The position numbers and the translations under genes were made by a program. This document shows positions 51,869 to 61,732 of a stretch of 64,000 nt of DNA, in pieces. Every line of letters starts with the position of its first letter. Within the stretch, counting starts at the first letter, position 1. The stretch is from Nitrososphaerota archaeon (lineage in GTDB: Archaea; Thermoproteota; Nitrososphaeria; Nitrososphaerales; CADDZS01): positions 62,001 to 126,000 of the forward strand of contig JAJPHP010000060.1 in assembly GCA_021325255.1 (NCBI GenBank). Direction: 5' to 3'. A model generated the notes under the pieces. It saw only the letters and a program-made list of their open reading frames with translations, was not told the origin of the DNA and searched no databases.

Positions 51869-52813
51869 TCACCGAACAGGAGTGATCGCTGGGATGATTT
51901 CGTCGACTAGTATCCTGGTCGCTTCAAACTTGTCCGGACCCAAGGGTGAACTTATCTTTACTCGCTCGAATCCTTCTTTCTCTAACTTCTCAATCGTTTT
52001 GATGCAGCCTTCCACGCCAACTGCGCCCAAGGTGAAGAACTCATCAGGCACGCTCTCCCAACCTTTTTCCGAATAGAGGCATTTCATCTCAGCAATTTTC
52101 CCCTCGGTGAATCCATAGGCTTCAAGCTGTACCTTCGACAGATGGTCTATGACTGCAGCGATGAAATTTGCAAAATACTTCCTAGCTGCTCCTTCATCTT
52201 TGGCCAAACTTGTCAAAATCGTAGCTACAATTTTATCCTTCTTTAGCGCGTTCCCAGAATCTCTGAATCCTTTGTCTATGTGGCTCAAAGCCATCGTTGC
52301 GAATGCTGGCGGCGTCAAGAGGGGCAGGCCACCAATGTTCCATTTTCCTATGGCCTGGAGGAGTGCCGGGGACTGACAACCTAAGTAGATCGGGATTTTC
52401 TTACTTGGCTTCATCTGAAGCAATTCCGTGTCCGGTCTAAGAGCGGCACGTAGATAACTGATGGCATCATCAAGTCTCTTGAAGGTACTCGTTTGCGATA
52501 TTCCTGCCATTTGGAGCATCTTCTTGGCTCCAGGTCCTATACCTAGGGCTGCTCGGCCTCCCGATAGTGTGTCCAAGGTAACTGAAGCCATCGCAATTTC
52601 TTGGACGCTGCTGCTGAATGGATTAACGATCGATGGCCCCAGCATCAATCGCGAGGAGAGGATCGAGAGTGCTCCGCAGATGACCCATGAATTATAGTTT
52701 AAGATGTCGTGAGTGAACCAGACTGAATTAAGGCCGCCTTTCTCTGCGTACGAAACCAAAGCCTGCAACTGGCGGAGATCAGCGCCGCTGTCGAAGGATA
52801 TATCAAAAATCAA
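51869..52813 (-). CDS. LLM class flavin-dependent oxidoreductase
   Basis: A 314-residue LLM-fold protein (FMN or F420). Family landmarks are NSVWFTHDIL near residue 30, RLMLGPSIVNPF near 57, ASVTLDTLSGGRAALGIGPG near 78, and IPIYLGCQSPALLQAIGKW near 145. It converges on the importer operon, 4 nt from the DppF-like stop. Within the island it may oxidise the imported ring compound, as RutA does in pyrimidine breakdown, but that is inference. The start is TTG. Confidence 0.85.
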   Translation of the reverse strand: MIFDISFDSGADLRQLQALVSYAEKGGLNSVWFTHDILNYNSWVICGALSILSSRLMLGPSIVNPFSSSVQEIAMASVTLDTLSGGRAALGIGPGAKKMLQMAGISQTSTFKRLDDAISYLRAALRPDTELLQMKPSKKIPIYLGCQSPALLQAIGKWNIGGLPLLTPPAFATMALSHIDKGFRDSGNALKKDKIVATILTSLAKDEGAARKYFANFIAAVIDHLSKVQLEAYGFTEGKIAEMKCLYSEKGWESVPDEFFTLGAVGVEGCIKTIEKLEKEGFERVKISSPLGPDKFEATRILVDEIIPAITPVR

Positions 52814-52865
52814 ATCGAATGATGATCTTTCTTCTCAGGTCTCATTCCTGAAGCGCGACATTTTC

Positions 52866-54935
52866 CTACAACGATCGATTCCTTGAAGCAATGGGAATTA
52901 CAATGTTCCCATATTTGTCGACTATTCCTTTAGCTCCTGGTGGAATGTAGAGGGTGTGTGCAGTTTCTTCGACAATTGCTGGACCACCCAACGTGTTATT
53001 GGCCAGCAAGAAATTCCGGTCATAAATTGCCGCTTTTTTCTCAACCCCTCCCACAATTATGTTTCGTTCCTCGAGGACGGCCGAATCTGGTGGTCTCGTG
53101 CTGCCTTGCTCAATGGTCTTGATGCCGAGCTTGTCCTTTCTTCTACCTACAGCGGTGACGTGGTAATTCACTATTTCAACCAGTTCTTCCACGGATCTAG
53201 AGGTCGAATAGAGCTTTCTCTTGGTCTCAACAAAACTATCAATCAGGCTCTTTGTGTCTTTTATCCTTGACGGAACGGGCGTCGGCACCTCCCACTCTTC
53301 CAAGTAGTATCTCATGTCCGCAGTGCGAATAAAGGAAGTGTCTTGTTCCACGAATCCCACATCCTGCAGTACACCAAGGCACTTTCGTTCTTGCTCATTG
53401 AATGCAGCTTCTATTTCTTCGGGCGGAGTATTTTGGACAACTCCTCTTTTCGTAGCCGAACTAATGTATCTATAATCCGAAAGGTTCAACCCGAGGGCAC
53501 AGAAGAGCGACGGATTCCTAGGTACAATTACTGACTTTACCTCGAGTTCCATTCCTATTTCGACTGTATGCAGTCCTCCCGCGCCTCCGAAGGATATTAT
53601 CGAAAAGTCTGAGGGATCAATGCCTCTCTCTACGGTCATGGTCATTATCGCATGCATCATATTTGTGTTGACAACTTTCACCGCGTCTTCTGCTATCTTG
53701 ACCTCTGACTCTCCAAATTTTGCGGCAATCTCGGAGAGAGCAGTCTTGGAGCGATCTGGATATAACTTCATCTTGCCGCCGAGGAATCGGGATGGATTTA
53801 GTCTGTTGAGCACCACATTGCAATCGGTAATCGTCGGTCTGTTTCCGAATCCGTAGCAAGCCGGCCCCGGATTCGCACCCGCGCTATCAGGTCCTACTTG
53901 CAGCGATCCAGTCGGATCAATCCAGATAATTGACCCCCCTCCAGCGCCAATTGAATGCACATTTACAAATGGAATTCTGATTGGGTAATGAAGAATCTCT
54001 TTCTCCAAGACCGTTTCAATCTCTCCATCTATAATCGTCGAGACATCGAAACTTGTTCCGCCCATATCAACGCCAATGAGATTTGGCTCGGACAGCAATT
54101 TTGAGTAGTACAAGCTAGCGTTAACGCCCCCAACCGGTCCGGACATTATGGTATAGATAGGAAACTTCTTTGCAGAATCAGAACTCATCATCCCACCACT
54201 GCATTGCATTATGCTCAAAAGTCCTCGGAAACCTCTCGCAGAGAGTCTCGTGGCAAGCGAGGACAGGTATTTGTCCATGATTTCCATGAATGACGTGTTT
54301 AGGGCAGTGGTGACCATGCGCTCGAATTCGTGATAGATGGGTGCAACTTCGTATGAGAGTGATACATTTCCTCCGAAACCCGCCTCCTTAATGAGCTCCC
54401 TTGTTCGAATCTCGTGGTCCGGGTGCATGAAAGACCACAGATACGTCACTGCAATGCCGGTAAGTTCAGGAACCTTCATCAGGTCCTTGACGTTCGAGAT
54501 AACGTCCTCATCTTCCAGTTTGCGGTAGACAAGCCCTGGATAGGCTACCCGTTCGTTGACCTCCCTACGCAAAAACCGTGGAACAATCGGATCAGGCTTA
54601 TCACCTTGTAGGTCATAGGGAGAGGACCAGTAAGTCTTTCCCCAATGCTTGTAGGTGCGCTGGATGTCGAGCTGGTCTCCGAATCCCTTTGTCACTAGCA
54701 GACCGATCTTCGGCAACTTGCCCTGGAGCATCGCGTTAATGCCAACTGTGGTGCCGTGCAGAATCATGTCAATTTCTGAAAAGTTGCTAACTATTTGGAC
54801 CATTGCTTGCTCAAAGCCGAGTGAGAAATCTTGCGTTGTCGTGGGGACTTTGCTGATTTTCATTTCTCCAGAGCTGGAGTCCCAAAGTACAGCGTCTGTG
54901 AAGGTTCCACCAATATCTATTCCAACTACTATCAT
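52866..54935 (-). CDS. hyuA: Hydantoinase/oxoprolinase subunit A (HyuA)
   Basis: A 689-residue protein with the full HyuA architecture: the actin-like ATPase N-terminus VVGIDIGGTFTDAVL, the FSEIDMILHGTTVGINAML segment near residue 57, a second nucleotide motif LIGVDMGGTSFDVS near 289 and the C-terminal GPAIVEETAHTLYIPPG. With HyuB it hydrolyses cyclic amides (5-oxoproline, N-methylhydantoin) or carboxylates ketones, using ATP. HyuB is encoded immediately upstream on the same strand (9-nt gap). Confidence 0.93.
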   Translation of the reverse strand: MIVVGIDIGGTFTDAVLWDSSSGEMKISKVPTTTQDFSLGFEQAMVQIVSNFSEIDMILHGTTVGINAMLQGKLPKIGLLVTKGFGDQLDIQRTYKHWGKTYWSSPYDLQGDKPDPIVPRFLRREVNERVAYPGLVYRKLEDEDVISNVKDLMKVPELTGIAVTYLWSFMHPDHEIRTRELIKEAGFGGNVSLSYEVAPIYHEFERMVTTALNTSFMEIMDKYLSSLATRLSARGFRGLLSIMQCSGGMMSSDSAKKFPIYTIMSGPVGGVNASLYYSKLLSEPNLIGVDMGGTSFDVSTIIDGEIETVLEKEILHYPIRIPFVNVHSIGAGGGSIIWIDPTGSLQVGPDSAGANPGPACYGFGNRPTITDCNVVLNRLNPSRFLGGKMKLYPDRSKTALSEIAAKFGESEVKIAEDAVKVVNTNMMHAIMTMTVERGIDPSDFSIISFGGAGGLHTVEIGMELEVKSVIVPRNPSLFCALGLNLSDYRYISSATKRGVVQNTPPEEIEAAFNEQERKCLGVLQDVGFVEQDTSFIRTADMRYYLEEWEVPTPVPSRIKDTKSLIDSFVETKRKLYSTSRSVEELVEIVNYHVTAVGRRKDKLGIKTIEQGSTRPPDSAVLEERNIIVGGVEKKAAIYDRNFLLANNTLGGPAIVEETAHTLYIPPGAKGIVDKYGNIVIPIASRNRSL

Positions 54936-54944
54936 AGGAGCTGT

Positions 54945-56846
54945 CTACACCGCAACGGGCAAGGTCTCCCTCGAGATGAGGGGAGCTTCGTGACGATTCT
55001 GATCGAAGGAACTACGCATTCTTCTTCTCAATTCAGTGGTCGCCGCTTCGTCAATCATGTTCGTTGAATGATTTAGGACAACACCATAGATCTCCTTGAC
55101 TTGATCGGCTGTAATCAATCCGTTCCTGAAATCGTCCTCAACTAGATTAGGATCCCTTTCGAAGGGATTGCCGTATCCCGCGCCGCCCGGGGTGACTAGT
55201 TCCACCACATCTCCCTCTTCGACTTCTATACCCGAGACCTTGCAAGTTTTTGGGGCGAAATGCAGCACTTCGCCGTTCTTCTTGTACACTTTAAGTGAAT
55301 TGTTACCGGCGGGCCAACCCCCGAAAAGACCCCATGGTTTCGATAGCCCTCGATCACCATGCAATCCTACGATTGCGTTTCCATGTAATGCTCTAAGACG
55401 GAAGCGAACCCCACAGCCCCCGCGGTGTTTTCCGTGCCCGAAAGAACCGGGCATGAGATTGTATTCCTCGATTACCCAAGGATATTTGTATTCAAACACT
55501 TCTGCCGGCACATCCATATCGTTGCCAGTCTCAGCTATTGTAGCGTGCCAACCATCTTTGTTTTTTCTCGAACCATACCCACCTACTGGAAAATAGTTCC
55601 AAACGTAGTATTCTCCATTTAGGGTGTTTACTCCTCCGCCGTGCATATTGTTACCGCATCCTCCACTTGAGGCGATAATTCTGTCAGGGACAGCCTGGGA
55701 AAGAGCTGCCCAAATTGATTGGAGGATCCTTATCGCGGTGTCGATATTCCCATCGACGACTGGAGCGGGATACTGGGCGTTCACTATGGTCCCTTCGGGT
55801 GCCTTGAGGTGTATCGGCCGATAGAATCCATGATTTGGCATCAACTCTGGGTTGGTCGTATGGAGAAAGGCGTTGATTGTTGATGAAGCAGTTACTCCAA
55901 AAACAGCGTTGATTGGCCCCTTTGCTTGGGGATCGGTTCCGCTGAAATCGCAATAGACGTTGGAATCCTTGATCTTCACTTTGACCATGATTCTGAATTT
56001 CCTGTCAGTGAAGCCGTCGCCATCGATGTAATCTTCTCCTAGGTATTCCCCCTCGGGGAACTTCTTCAGCTCATGACGAAGGCCGGCCTCTGTATGGTCC
56101 ATGTAGTCGAGCATCGCAGTTATTACAGAATCCCGTCCGTACTTATCGGCTAGCTCGACCACGCGTCTTTCGGCGACTCGCATTGCAGCGAAGCCGGCCT
56201 CGCAATCGCCCCAGTATTCTCTGGGTGTTCTGACATTTGCGAGCAGGAGATTTTTCACGTCGGTATTATCCTTGTCCCCCACTTGATACTTGACAGGCGG
56301 GACACGAATTCCTTCAGAGAAAATGGAATCCGAAACCGGGAAACTTCCTGGGGTCGATCCGCCCACATCTACGAAGTGAGACCTCGTAGCTGCGAACATC
56401 AGTATTTCGCCTTTGTAGTACAGTGGTCTCGCCAGAGTCAGATCCGGAAGGTGATTTCCTCCTCTGAATGGGTCGTTTACTCCCACTGTATCACCGAGTT
56501 TGATATTTTCAATCCCAAAATCTCGGATGCAAGATTCCACGGCAAAGTGCATGGAGGCGAGGTGAACCGGGCAATTAGCCGCCTGAGCTACGAGTCTGGC
56601 GTCTGCAGAGAATATCCCGCAGGAGTAGTCCTTGCCCTCTGTAATAATAGGAGAATAGCCGTTCTTTCTGACTGTCACATCCATCTGTTCGCAAATTGAA
56701 AAGATGGCCCTGTAAATCTTGTAAGCGGTTATTCTGTCAAGGTTTATCTCAGGTCTTTCGATTTGCGGAATGTGGGTAGATACCCTTCCTAGTGAAACTG
56801 GTTCCTCCTGAGTGAATTCCTTCCAGCTCAGAGACAAGTCTGACAC
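54945..56846 (-). CDS. hyuB: Hydantoinase/oxoprolinase subunit B (HyuB)
   Basis: A 633-residue HyuB. It shows SPIITEGKDYSCGIFSADARLVAQA near residue 65, VNDPFRGGNHLPDLTLARP near 125, CDFSGTDPQAKGPINA near 305 and the C-terminal VTPGGAGYGNPFERDP. The protein is complete. It forms the catalytic complex with HyuA; together they point to a cyclic amide or hydantoin-like substrate for the island. The start is ATG 56846 in a region shared with the divergent MBL gene promoter. Confidence 0.93.
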   Translation of the reverse strand: MSDLSLSWKEFTQEEPVSLGRVSTHIPQIERPEINLDRITAYKIYRAIFSICEQMDVTVRKNGYSPIITEGKDYSCGIFSADARLVAQAANCPVHLASMHFAVESCIRDFGIENIKLGDTVGVNDPFRGGNHLPDLTLARPLYYKGEILMFAATRSHFVDVGGSTPGSFPVSDSIFSEGIRVPPVKYQVGDKDNTDVKNLLLANVRTPREYWGDCEAGFAAMRVAERRVVELADKYGRDSVITAMLDYMDHTEAGLRHELKKFPEGEYLGEDYIDGDGFTDRKFRIMVKVKIKDSNVYCDFSGTDPQAKGPINAVFGVTASSTINAFLHTTNPELMPNHGFYRPIHLKAPEGTIVNAQYPAPVVDGNIDTAIRILQSIWAALSQAVPDRIIASSGGCGNNMHGGGVNTLNGEYYVWNYFPVGGYGSRKNKDGWHATIAETGNDMDVPAEVFEYKYPWVIEEYNLMPGSFGHGKHRGGCGVRFRLRALHGNAIVGLHGDRGLSKPWGLFGGWPAGNNSLKVYKKNGEVLHFAPKTCKVSGIEVEEGDVVELVTPGGAGYGNPFERDPNLVEDDFRNGLITADQVKEIYGVVLNHSTNMIDEAATTELRRRMRSSFDQNRHEAPLISRETLPVAV

Positions 56847-57017
56847 ACTTCTTCCTGAATTTTGATCGTATTGCGATTATTGTCTTTCATATAAAGACTA
56901 CCCGCGAGTTTCATTTCTCAGACAGCTAATTCTATCTGGCAACTTGTCTCGATCCCTAAAATCAGCTATACAAGACATTTTATTGGAAGAGCGGAGCATC
57001 TGAAAATTTCTAAATGA

Positions 57018-57025
57018 TTAAATAA
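57018..57025 (+). promoter_or_regulatory. TATA box of the MBL gene at 57050
   Basis: TTAAATAA lies 25-32 nt before ATG 57050, giving a leaderless transcript, as at the paralog 40538. Confidence 0.6.
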
Positions 57026-57049
57026 GAATGATTGTAGCCGCCCTTATCC

Positions 57050-57907
57050 ATGTTCGAAGCTATTCTTCTCGGAACTGGAGACGGAAAGGCGGATCCCAAA
57101 CGATTTGCTCCAAGCAATGTGGTCTTCGTGAACGACAATCCCGTGCTGGTTGATGCTGGACCCGGTGTCAATTATCAGCTTAGAAAAGCTGGGTTACGTC
57201 CAGGAGAGATCAAACAATTGTTCCTGACGCATTTTCACGCAGATCATTTCTATGGCTACCCTTGGCTACTGTACGAGCCCATTGTTGCGGAGACAGATTT
57301 TGAACGTGGTGTGCTAAAGTTCTACGGGCCGCCAGGGGCGAGAAGAAAGCTTAGAGCACTCAACGATGCATTTGAGCCGGGAATAGATATCGCGGCAATC
57401 GCTGGTTATGGAACCATAGAGAAATACTTTGAACCAGAAGTGACTGAAATCTATAATGGTTGGACTCTCGATCTGGAGGCAGGTTGCAAGGTAAGAGCTT
57501 GTCTCGGCGATCACGGAGAGTGCAAGCTTCCATGTTTTTGTTTTCGATTTGAAACCGGCTCAAAATCTATAGTCTTCACCGGTGATACTGTGGGTTGTGA
57601 AAACTTGATAGAACTAGCCCGGGGTGCCGATGTCTTGGTTCATGAATGCAATTTTCCTGAGGAAGAGGTTGCAACCCGGCGTAAGCTCGGATTCGCCTGG
57701 TGGATTCATTCAACACCGACAATGGCTGGAAAACTTGCGAAAGCAGCTGGAGTCAAGAAGCTTGTCCTGAATCACTTTGTCGGATGGAACGATTTCACTC
57801 CAAACAAAGATCCTTATGATTGGGAGAAGATCGCCCCGCCGAGGGTAAAGGAGAACTTCGATGGTGAACTGATTCTGGGAGAGGATCTGATGAAAATTGA
57901 AATTTGA
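57050..57907 (+). CDS. MBL-fold hydrolase, RNase Z-like, paralog 2
   Basis: A 285-residue paralog of the protein at 40538-41404. The motifs are the same: HFHADH near residue 62, CLGDHGECKLPCF near 153, FTGDTVGCENL near 178 and VHECNFPEEE near 200. The first 130 residues have diverged, but the last 130 are almost identical. At DNA level there are identical runs of about 30 nt (for example around GTCAAGAAGCTTGTCCTGAA and GATTGGGAGAAGATCGCCCC), including third codon positions, which suggests gene conversion. It lies next to HyuB, and its product could hydrolyse the ring-opened product. Confidence 0.85.
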   Translation: MFEAILLGTGDGKADPKRFAPSNVVFVNDNPVLVDAGPGVNYQLRKAGLRPGEIKQLFLTHFHADHFYGYPWLLYEPIVAETDFERGVLKFYGPPGARRKLRALNDAFEPGIDIAAIAGYGTIEKYFEPEVTEIYNGWTLDLEAGCKVRACLGDHGECKLPCFCFRFETGSKSIVFTGDTVGCENLIELARGADVLVHECNFPEEEVATRRKLGFAWWIHSTPTMAGKLAKAAGVKKLVLNHFVGWNDFTPNKDPYDWEKIAPPRVKENFDGELILGEDLMKIEI

Positions 57908-57909
57908 GG

Positions 57910-58791
57910 TCAAATCTCCACTTGGTCAAGGTCCTTCGCCAAGAAAAACTCGCCATCGTAATTCATCTTGACTACTTTGCGAAACTCATCTAGGACGTTT
58001 GGGTCTTCTGCCTCGGGGCCAAAATGCAGCAGAACGAGTTTCTTTACGTTTGCATCCGTCGCTGTCTTGGCGACTGTCGTTGGGCTCGAATGAATATTCT
58101 GCATGTGCATCCCGCTTCTCTTAATGTCTAGTTTGGTGCATTCGTGTACCAACAGGTCAGCCCCTCGGCTTAGATCAATTAGTTCCTTTGATGGTGCAGC
58201 ATCACCAGAGATAACTATGATTCTGCGATCTGATTCGATGCGATACGCCAGAGATTCGAGGTAAGGCTGTACGTGCTGAGTTCTTGCAGCGGTAATTTTG
58301 AAAGATTGTCCCATGTCGATCGTATCACCATAGGCGATCTCCCTCACAGTTGGCTTCGGGCTAGGAAGAGACTCTATTCCAAGGGCTCTGTAGAATCTTC
58401 TGCCCGCCCCTCTGATTCGAGACCTGATATCTCCTGCGTACACGCCATCATCTCCGAAGAGGAGATCTGAAATACGACGTGTTCCTTTCGGACCATAGAC
58501 TCTAAGCTTGCGTGGTAGCGGATGACTGGTGGAGAGGTTGAACATCCCCCACTCCCATCTGCACATGACAAACAAGGGCAGATCCGAGATATGATCGTAG
58601 TGATGGTGAGTAATGAAAAGTGATGAAATTGTTCCCAGGTCGATGCCCAAAGATACTAGTCTCTTTGTCACCCCTGGTCCGCAATCGAATAGGAAACTGC
58701 CGGAAGGCCCTGATACTAGTATTCCGGTACCATCACGACCAGATCTTCTAGGCACAGGAGCCGATGCAGTACCAAGGATGATCACTTTCAA
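57910..58791 (-). CDS. MBL-fold hydrolase, RNase Z-like, third member
   Basis: A third RNase Z-like MBL protein, about 293 residues from TTG 58791. The frame stays open to 58965, and a GTG at 58860 sits behind a TATA-like CTTTTAAAC (58899-58907), so an N-terminally longer form is possible. Motifs: ILGTASAPVPRRSGRDGTG at the start, HHHYDH near residue 62, VISGDAAPS near 200 and LVHECTKLD near 220, with LLHFGPEA at the end. It is more distant from the two paralogs, and converges on the one at 57050. Confidence 0.83.
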   Translation of the reverse strand: MKVIILGTASAPVPRRSGRDGTGILVSGPSGSFLFDCGPGVTKRLVSLGIDLGTISSLFITHHHYDHISDLPLFVMCRWEWGMFNLSTSHPLPRKLRVYGPKGTRRISDLLFGDDGVYAGDIRSRIRGAGRRFYRALGIESLPSPKPTVREIAYGDTIDMGQSFKITAARTQHVQPYLESLAYRIESDRRIIVISGDAAPSKELIDLSRGADLLVHECTKLDIKRSGMHMQNIHSSPTTVAKTATDANVKKLVLLHFGPEAEDPNVLDEFRKVVKMNYDGEFFLAKDLDQVEI

Positions 58792-58898
58792 TTTATGCTT
58801 ACATTTCCTAGTGTGCGATCTCAAACTGTGTAAATGCCCATAACGGACTGGTTTGTCCACAGTGATGTCGCTTGCGCTTGTGTTCCCGTTTCTGACTA

Positions 58899-58907
58899 CT
58901 TTTAAAC
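58899..58907 (-). promoter_or_regulatory. TATA-like element upstream of the third MBL gene
   Basis: GTTTAAAAG on the minus strand, about 40 nt before GTG 58860. It supports a start at or after that codon. Confidence 0.4.
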
Positions 58908-59255
58908 AGAATTGGGCATATTGTGAATGGCACTCAAATTTCGACTGTTCGTGGTTAGAGGGCACTCAGAGTATCCTAGAAAGTTTATCAGACTCACGAC
59001 GAGCCCCTCTAACTATGAAGAACTGGAGGAGAATGCGCAACGTTCCTCGGGAGAGAGCCACCCGCTCCGCACAAGGAAATTTCGTCGGCCCGGCTTGAAG
59101 GATTCTGGCTCCGTTCTGCGGGTGGCTCGTGCGTCTCAGCTTAAAGTCGAGGAGCCGAGGGTCGCTTCACTTCCACAGCCAGTATCACTTACTTTGATCT
59201 ACGGCAATTGGCCCCACGAAGACATGTCGAAACGAGAAGCAGGCAATTGGGTGAC

Positions 59256-60607
59256 TTGGATTACAACTCACTATCAATCCTAGGAGCTTCTGTGTTGATG
59301 GACGGCGGGAAGCTGTCGCCCGTCGAACTGATCGAATCTGCGCTAGTTAGGATTGATAAGCTTGACCCAATTTTGAAGGCGTGGGTTACTATAGATCAAG
59401 TAAAAGCAAGGCGCATGGCGTAATCCATCTCGAAGCGGCGCAGCAAGTCTCGTCGATTGCTTGAGGGAATACCGATCGGAATCAAGGACATATTCTGTAC
59501 GACCGATTTCAGAACAACTGCGGGCTCCAAGATCTTAGCTGAATTTGCACCAGATTTTGATTCAACCGTCGTTGCAAAGTTGAAGCGGTCAGGAGCTATA
59601 ATCCTCGGGAAGACGGAAACCACGGAGTTTGCAAGCTTTGATCCATCAAGAACCCGCAACCCTTGGAACCTTCATCACACTCCTGGCGGATCTAGCAGTG
59701 GTTCAGCTGTAGCTGTGGCCACTGGTATGTGCCTCGCCGCGATTGGTTCGCAAACTGCTGGATCTACGATTCGTCCTGCTGCTTACTGCGGTGTAGTAGG
59801 ATTCAAGCCTACATACGGGCGCATAAGTAGATACGGGATAATTCCAGGCAGCTGGTCTCTTGATCATGTAGGAATCTTCACAAAAACCGCCCGCGATGCT
59901 TGCACAATGCTCGAAGTCCTTGCCGGGTTCGATCCTCTTGATATTACTTCCCTCAAAGACAAGGTTCCACCGTACTCAAAACTTATCGGGCGAGCAAGCC
60001 ATCGAAAACCGCGACTTGGTCTCTTGCGAGATTTCTTCTACGATAACTCGAACCAAGACGTCAAGAGAAACATTGACGAGACCGTCAGAACACTAAGGTC
60101 AAAGGGAGCAAATATTTCAGTCAAGAATCTTCCCCCGATATTTGACTTGGTCGCTTCTGCGAACAGGGCGATAATGACGAGCGAAATTGCTGCGGTACAT
60201 GAAGAAATCTATAGGCTCAGAAAGAAGGACTACGGTCCCAAGATCCGTGGGAGATAGCAGCTGGACAGGAGGTATCAGCGTGGGCCTACCTCATAGCCCA
60301 ACGAATTAGAACCAAATTTATCATGCAGCTTTCATCATTGTTCTCGGGATGTGGTTGTCTGATAATGCCCTCGACCCCCACTCCGGCACCACGGGGACTG
60401 GGTAGCACGGGGGACAGCTCTTTCAACGTTCCTTGGAGCTTTGCTGGGTGTCCGGCGTTAACAATCCCTTCAGGCTTATCCGAGAAGAGAGGTCTACCGA
60501 TAGGAATTCAACTAGTCGGCAGACATTTGGACGAAATTACTGTCTTGAGAGTAGGACATTGGTGCGAGAGGGCGCTAGGTTTTCACGCAAGACCTATCCT
60601 TCAGTAG
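59256..60607 (+). pseudogene. Amidase-signature hydrolase, inactivated
   Basis: The three pieces join into one amidase-signature (GatA/AtzE-like) enzyme. The first (from TTG 59256) gives KLSPVELIESALVRIDKLDP and ends at an in-frame TAA (59421-59423). The same frame continues with GIPIGIKDIF (catalytic Lys), then GGSSSGSAVAVATGMCLAAIG and SQTAGSTIRPA (catalytic Ser pair), FKPTYGRIS, to about 60245. There a one-base frameshift moves to the frame giving AYLIAQRIRTKF, MPSTPTPAPRG and IGIQLVGRHLDE. The end coincides with the terminal repeat of the adjacent IS. One nonsense codon and one frameshift mean that no full product is made. Confidence 0.85.
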
Positions 60608-60624
60608 ACCTCTTGCGTGATAAG
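60600..60624. repeat. Left terminal inverted repeat of the IS
   Basis: Pairs with 61708-61732; 23 of 25 positions agree. Confidence 0.75.
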
Positions 60625-60642
60625 AAGTTGAATTAAACAGCC

Positions 60643-61621
60643 TCATGGCCTGTTTCTCTTCTTTTTTGCCCTAGAGTAACAGTGTCCCCTACCGGTACCC
60701 AGTATCCTCAGGTTGACGAGACCTAATGCGATGTCGGTCATCGCGTCGTAGTGTTTCAATTTGTTCCCGAATTCCTGACCGAAGATGTTGAATTTCTTCA
60801 GCCTTGATATGGTGTGCTCGACCACTACCCTCGCTTTCGATAGTCTCTTGTTGAATCGCTTCTGGGACGGCGTGAGCTCTTGGGCTTTCTCTCCCCCGTG
60901 ACCCTTTCCTCCAGCTCTCTTCTTGAATGGAATCATCGGCTTCATCTCCGGAAAGTCACTTTTGATTCCATCGTAGCCCAGGTCAACAAGTGGTACGACA
61001 CCTCGCGGTAGATCTAGATGGGTGTGCTTGAAGATGTCGTAGTCGTGCCTCCTGCCTCTCGCGTGATTTGTCCTGTGGATGATCAGACCGTTCGAGTTGA
61101 CCGTCAGTTGTGTCTTGACGGTGTGTCTCCTCTTCTTTCCCGAATAGTGGGTTCTTCGCTTCTCCTTGTTCTCGGGGCGGGGAATCTCCTGTTCGGTCGC
61201 GTCTATGAATGCCCTGAGTTCGGGATAGTATTGCTTGACCTCTTCCAGCGTTCGCAGTCTCCGTGTCAGATTGTGTATCTTCTTCGGTATCGGAACGCAC
61301 TTCCTCACGAGCGGCTCTATGTAGTGTATATCCCTACAAACGTTGCTCTGGTCAAGGTCGAAAAGATAACCCGGCAAGAGCATACGTCACGTACAAGCGG
61401 TAATAGACGAGGAGCATGAGAAGCCTGTCTTCGAGAGAAAGAGCGAACTTGCCCCCTCTCCACCAATGTCACGTTTCCTACCGGGTCTTGACAACCTAGC
61501 CCTCTCTGACTGCTCGTACTCGGGCTCAATCCTTTCGTAGAAGGCATCAAATTCAGAAACATCCAATCCCGTGAACGACCTGAAATCCGAAGGTCTCTAT
61601 GCAAGCTTTGCGTAGCCTAAC
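60643..61621 (-). pseudogene. IS5-family DDE transposase, broken
   Basis: On the minus strand the pieces, in order, are: YAKLA, an in-frame TAG (61598-61600), then RPSDFRSFTGLDVSEFDAFY and GRKRDIGG; a frameshift near 61455, then KFALSLEDRLLMLLVYYRLYV; a second frameshift near 61370, then GYLFDLDQSNVCRDI. The last frame (60643-61383) continues intact with the DDE domain: PLVDLGYDGIKSDFPEM, FNKRLSKARVVVEHTISRLK. The HTH and DDE layout matches DDE_Tnp_4-type IS5 relatives. Only the catalytic domain is intact; the whole is not expected to be active. Confidence 0.85.
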
Positions 61622-61707
61622 ACAATCACATCGTCGCTGAATGCTGGAAAATGATGGAGGCTGGCCAAAATTTAGCATGTACAAGAAAGATTGACAAAAG
61701 ATAAGCC

Positions 61708-61732
61708 CTTATGACGCAAGAGGACTACTGAA
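61708..61732. repeat. Right terminal inverted repeat of the IS
   Basis: Inverse of 60600-60624 with two substitutions. Confidence 0.75.

Larger units (their letters stand above)
60600..61732. mobile_element. IS5-type insertion sequence, degenerate transposase
   Basis: A 1133-bp element. Its terminal inverted repeats match over 25 nt with two mismatches: TTCAGTAGACCTCTTGCGTGATAAG-type at 60600-60624 and its complement at 61708-61732. The enclosed transposase is broken. No clear target-site duplication is seen. The left end lies at the stop of the amidase pseudogene, so the insertion may have truncated it. A partial copy of the repeat core (TCACGCAAGA, 60582-60591) lies just outside the left end. 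Confidence 0.75.

Noticed and set aside
58927..59283. 118-codon plus-strand frame before the amidase
   Set aside because: Arg/Ser/Pro-rich, no motif, overlaps the amidase start; not supported.
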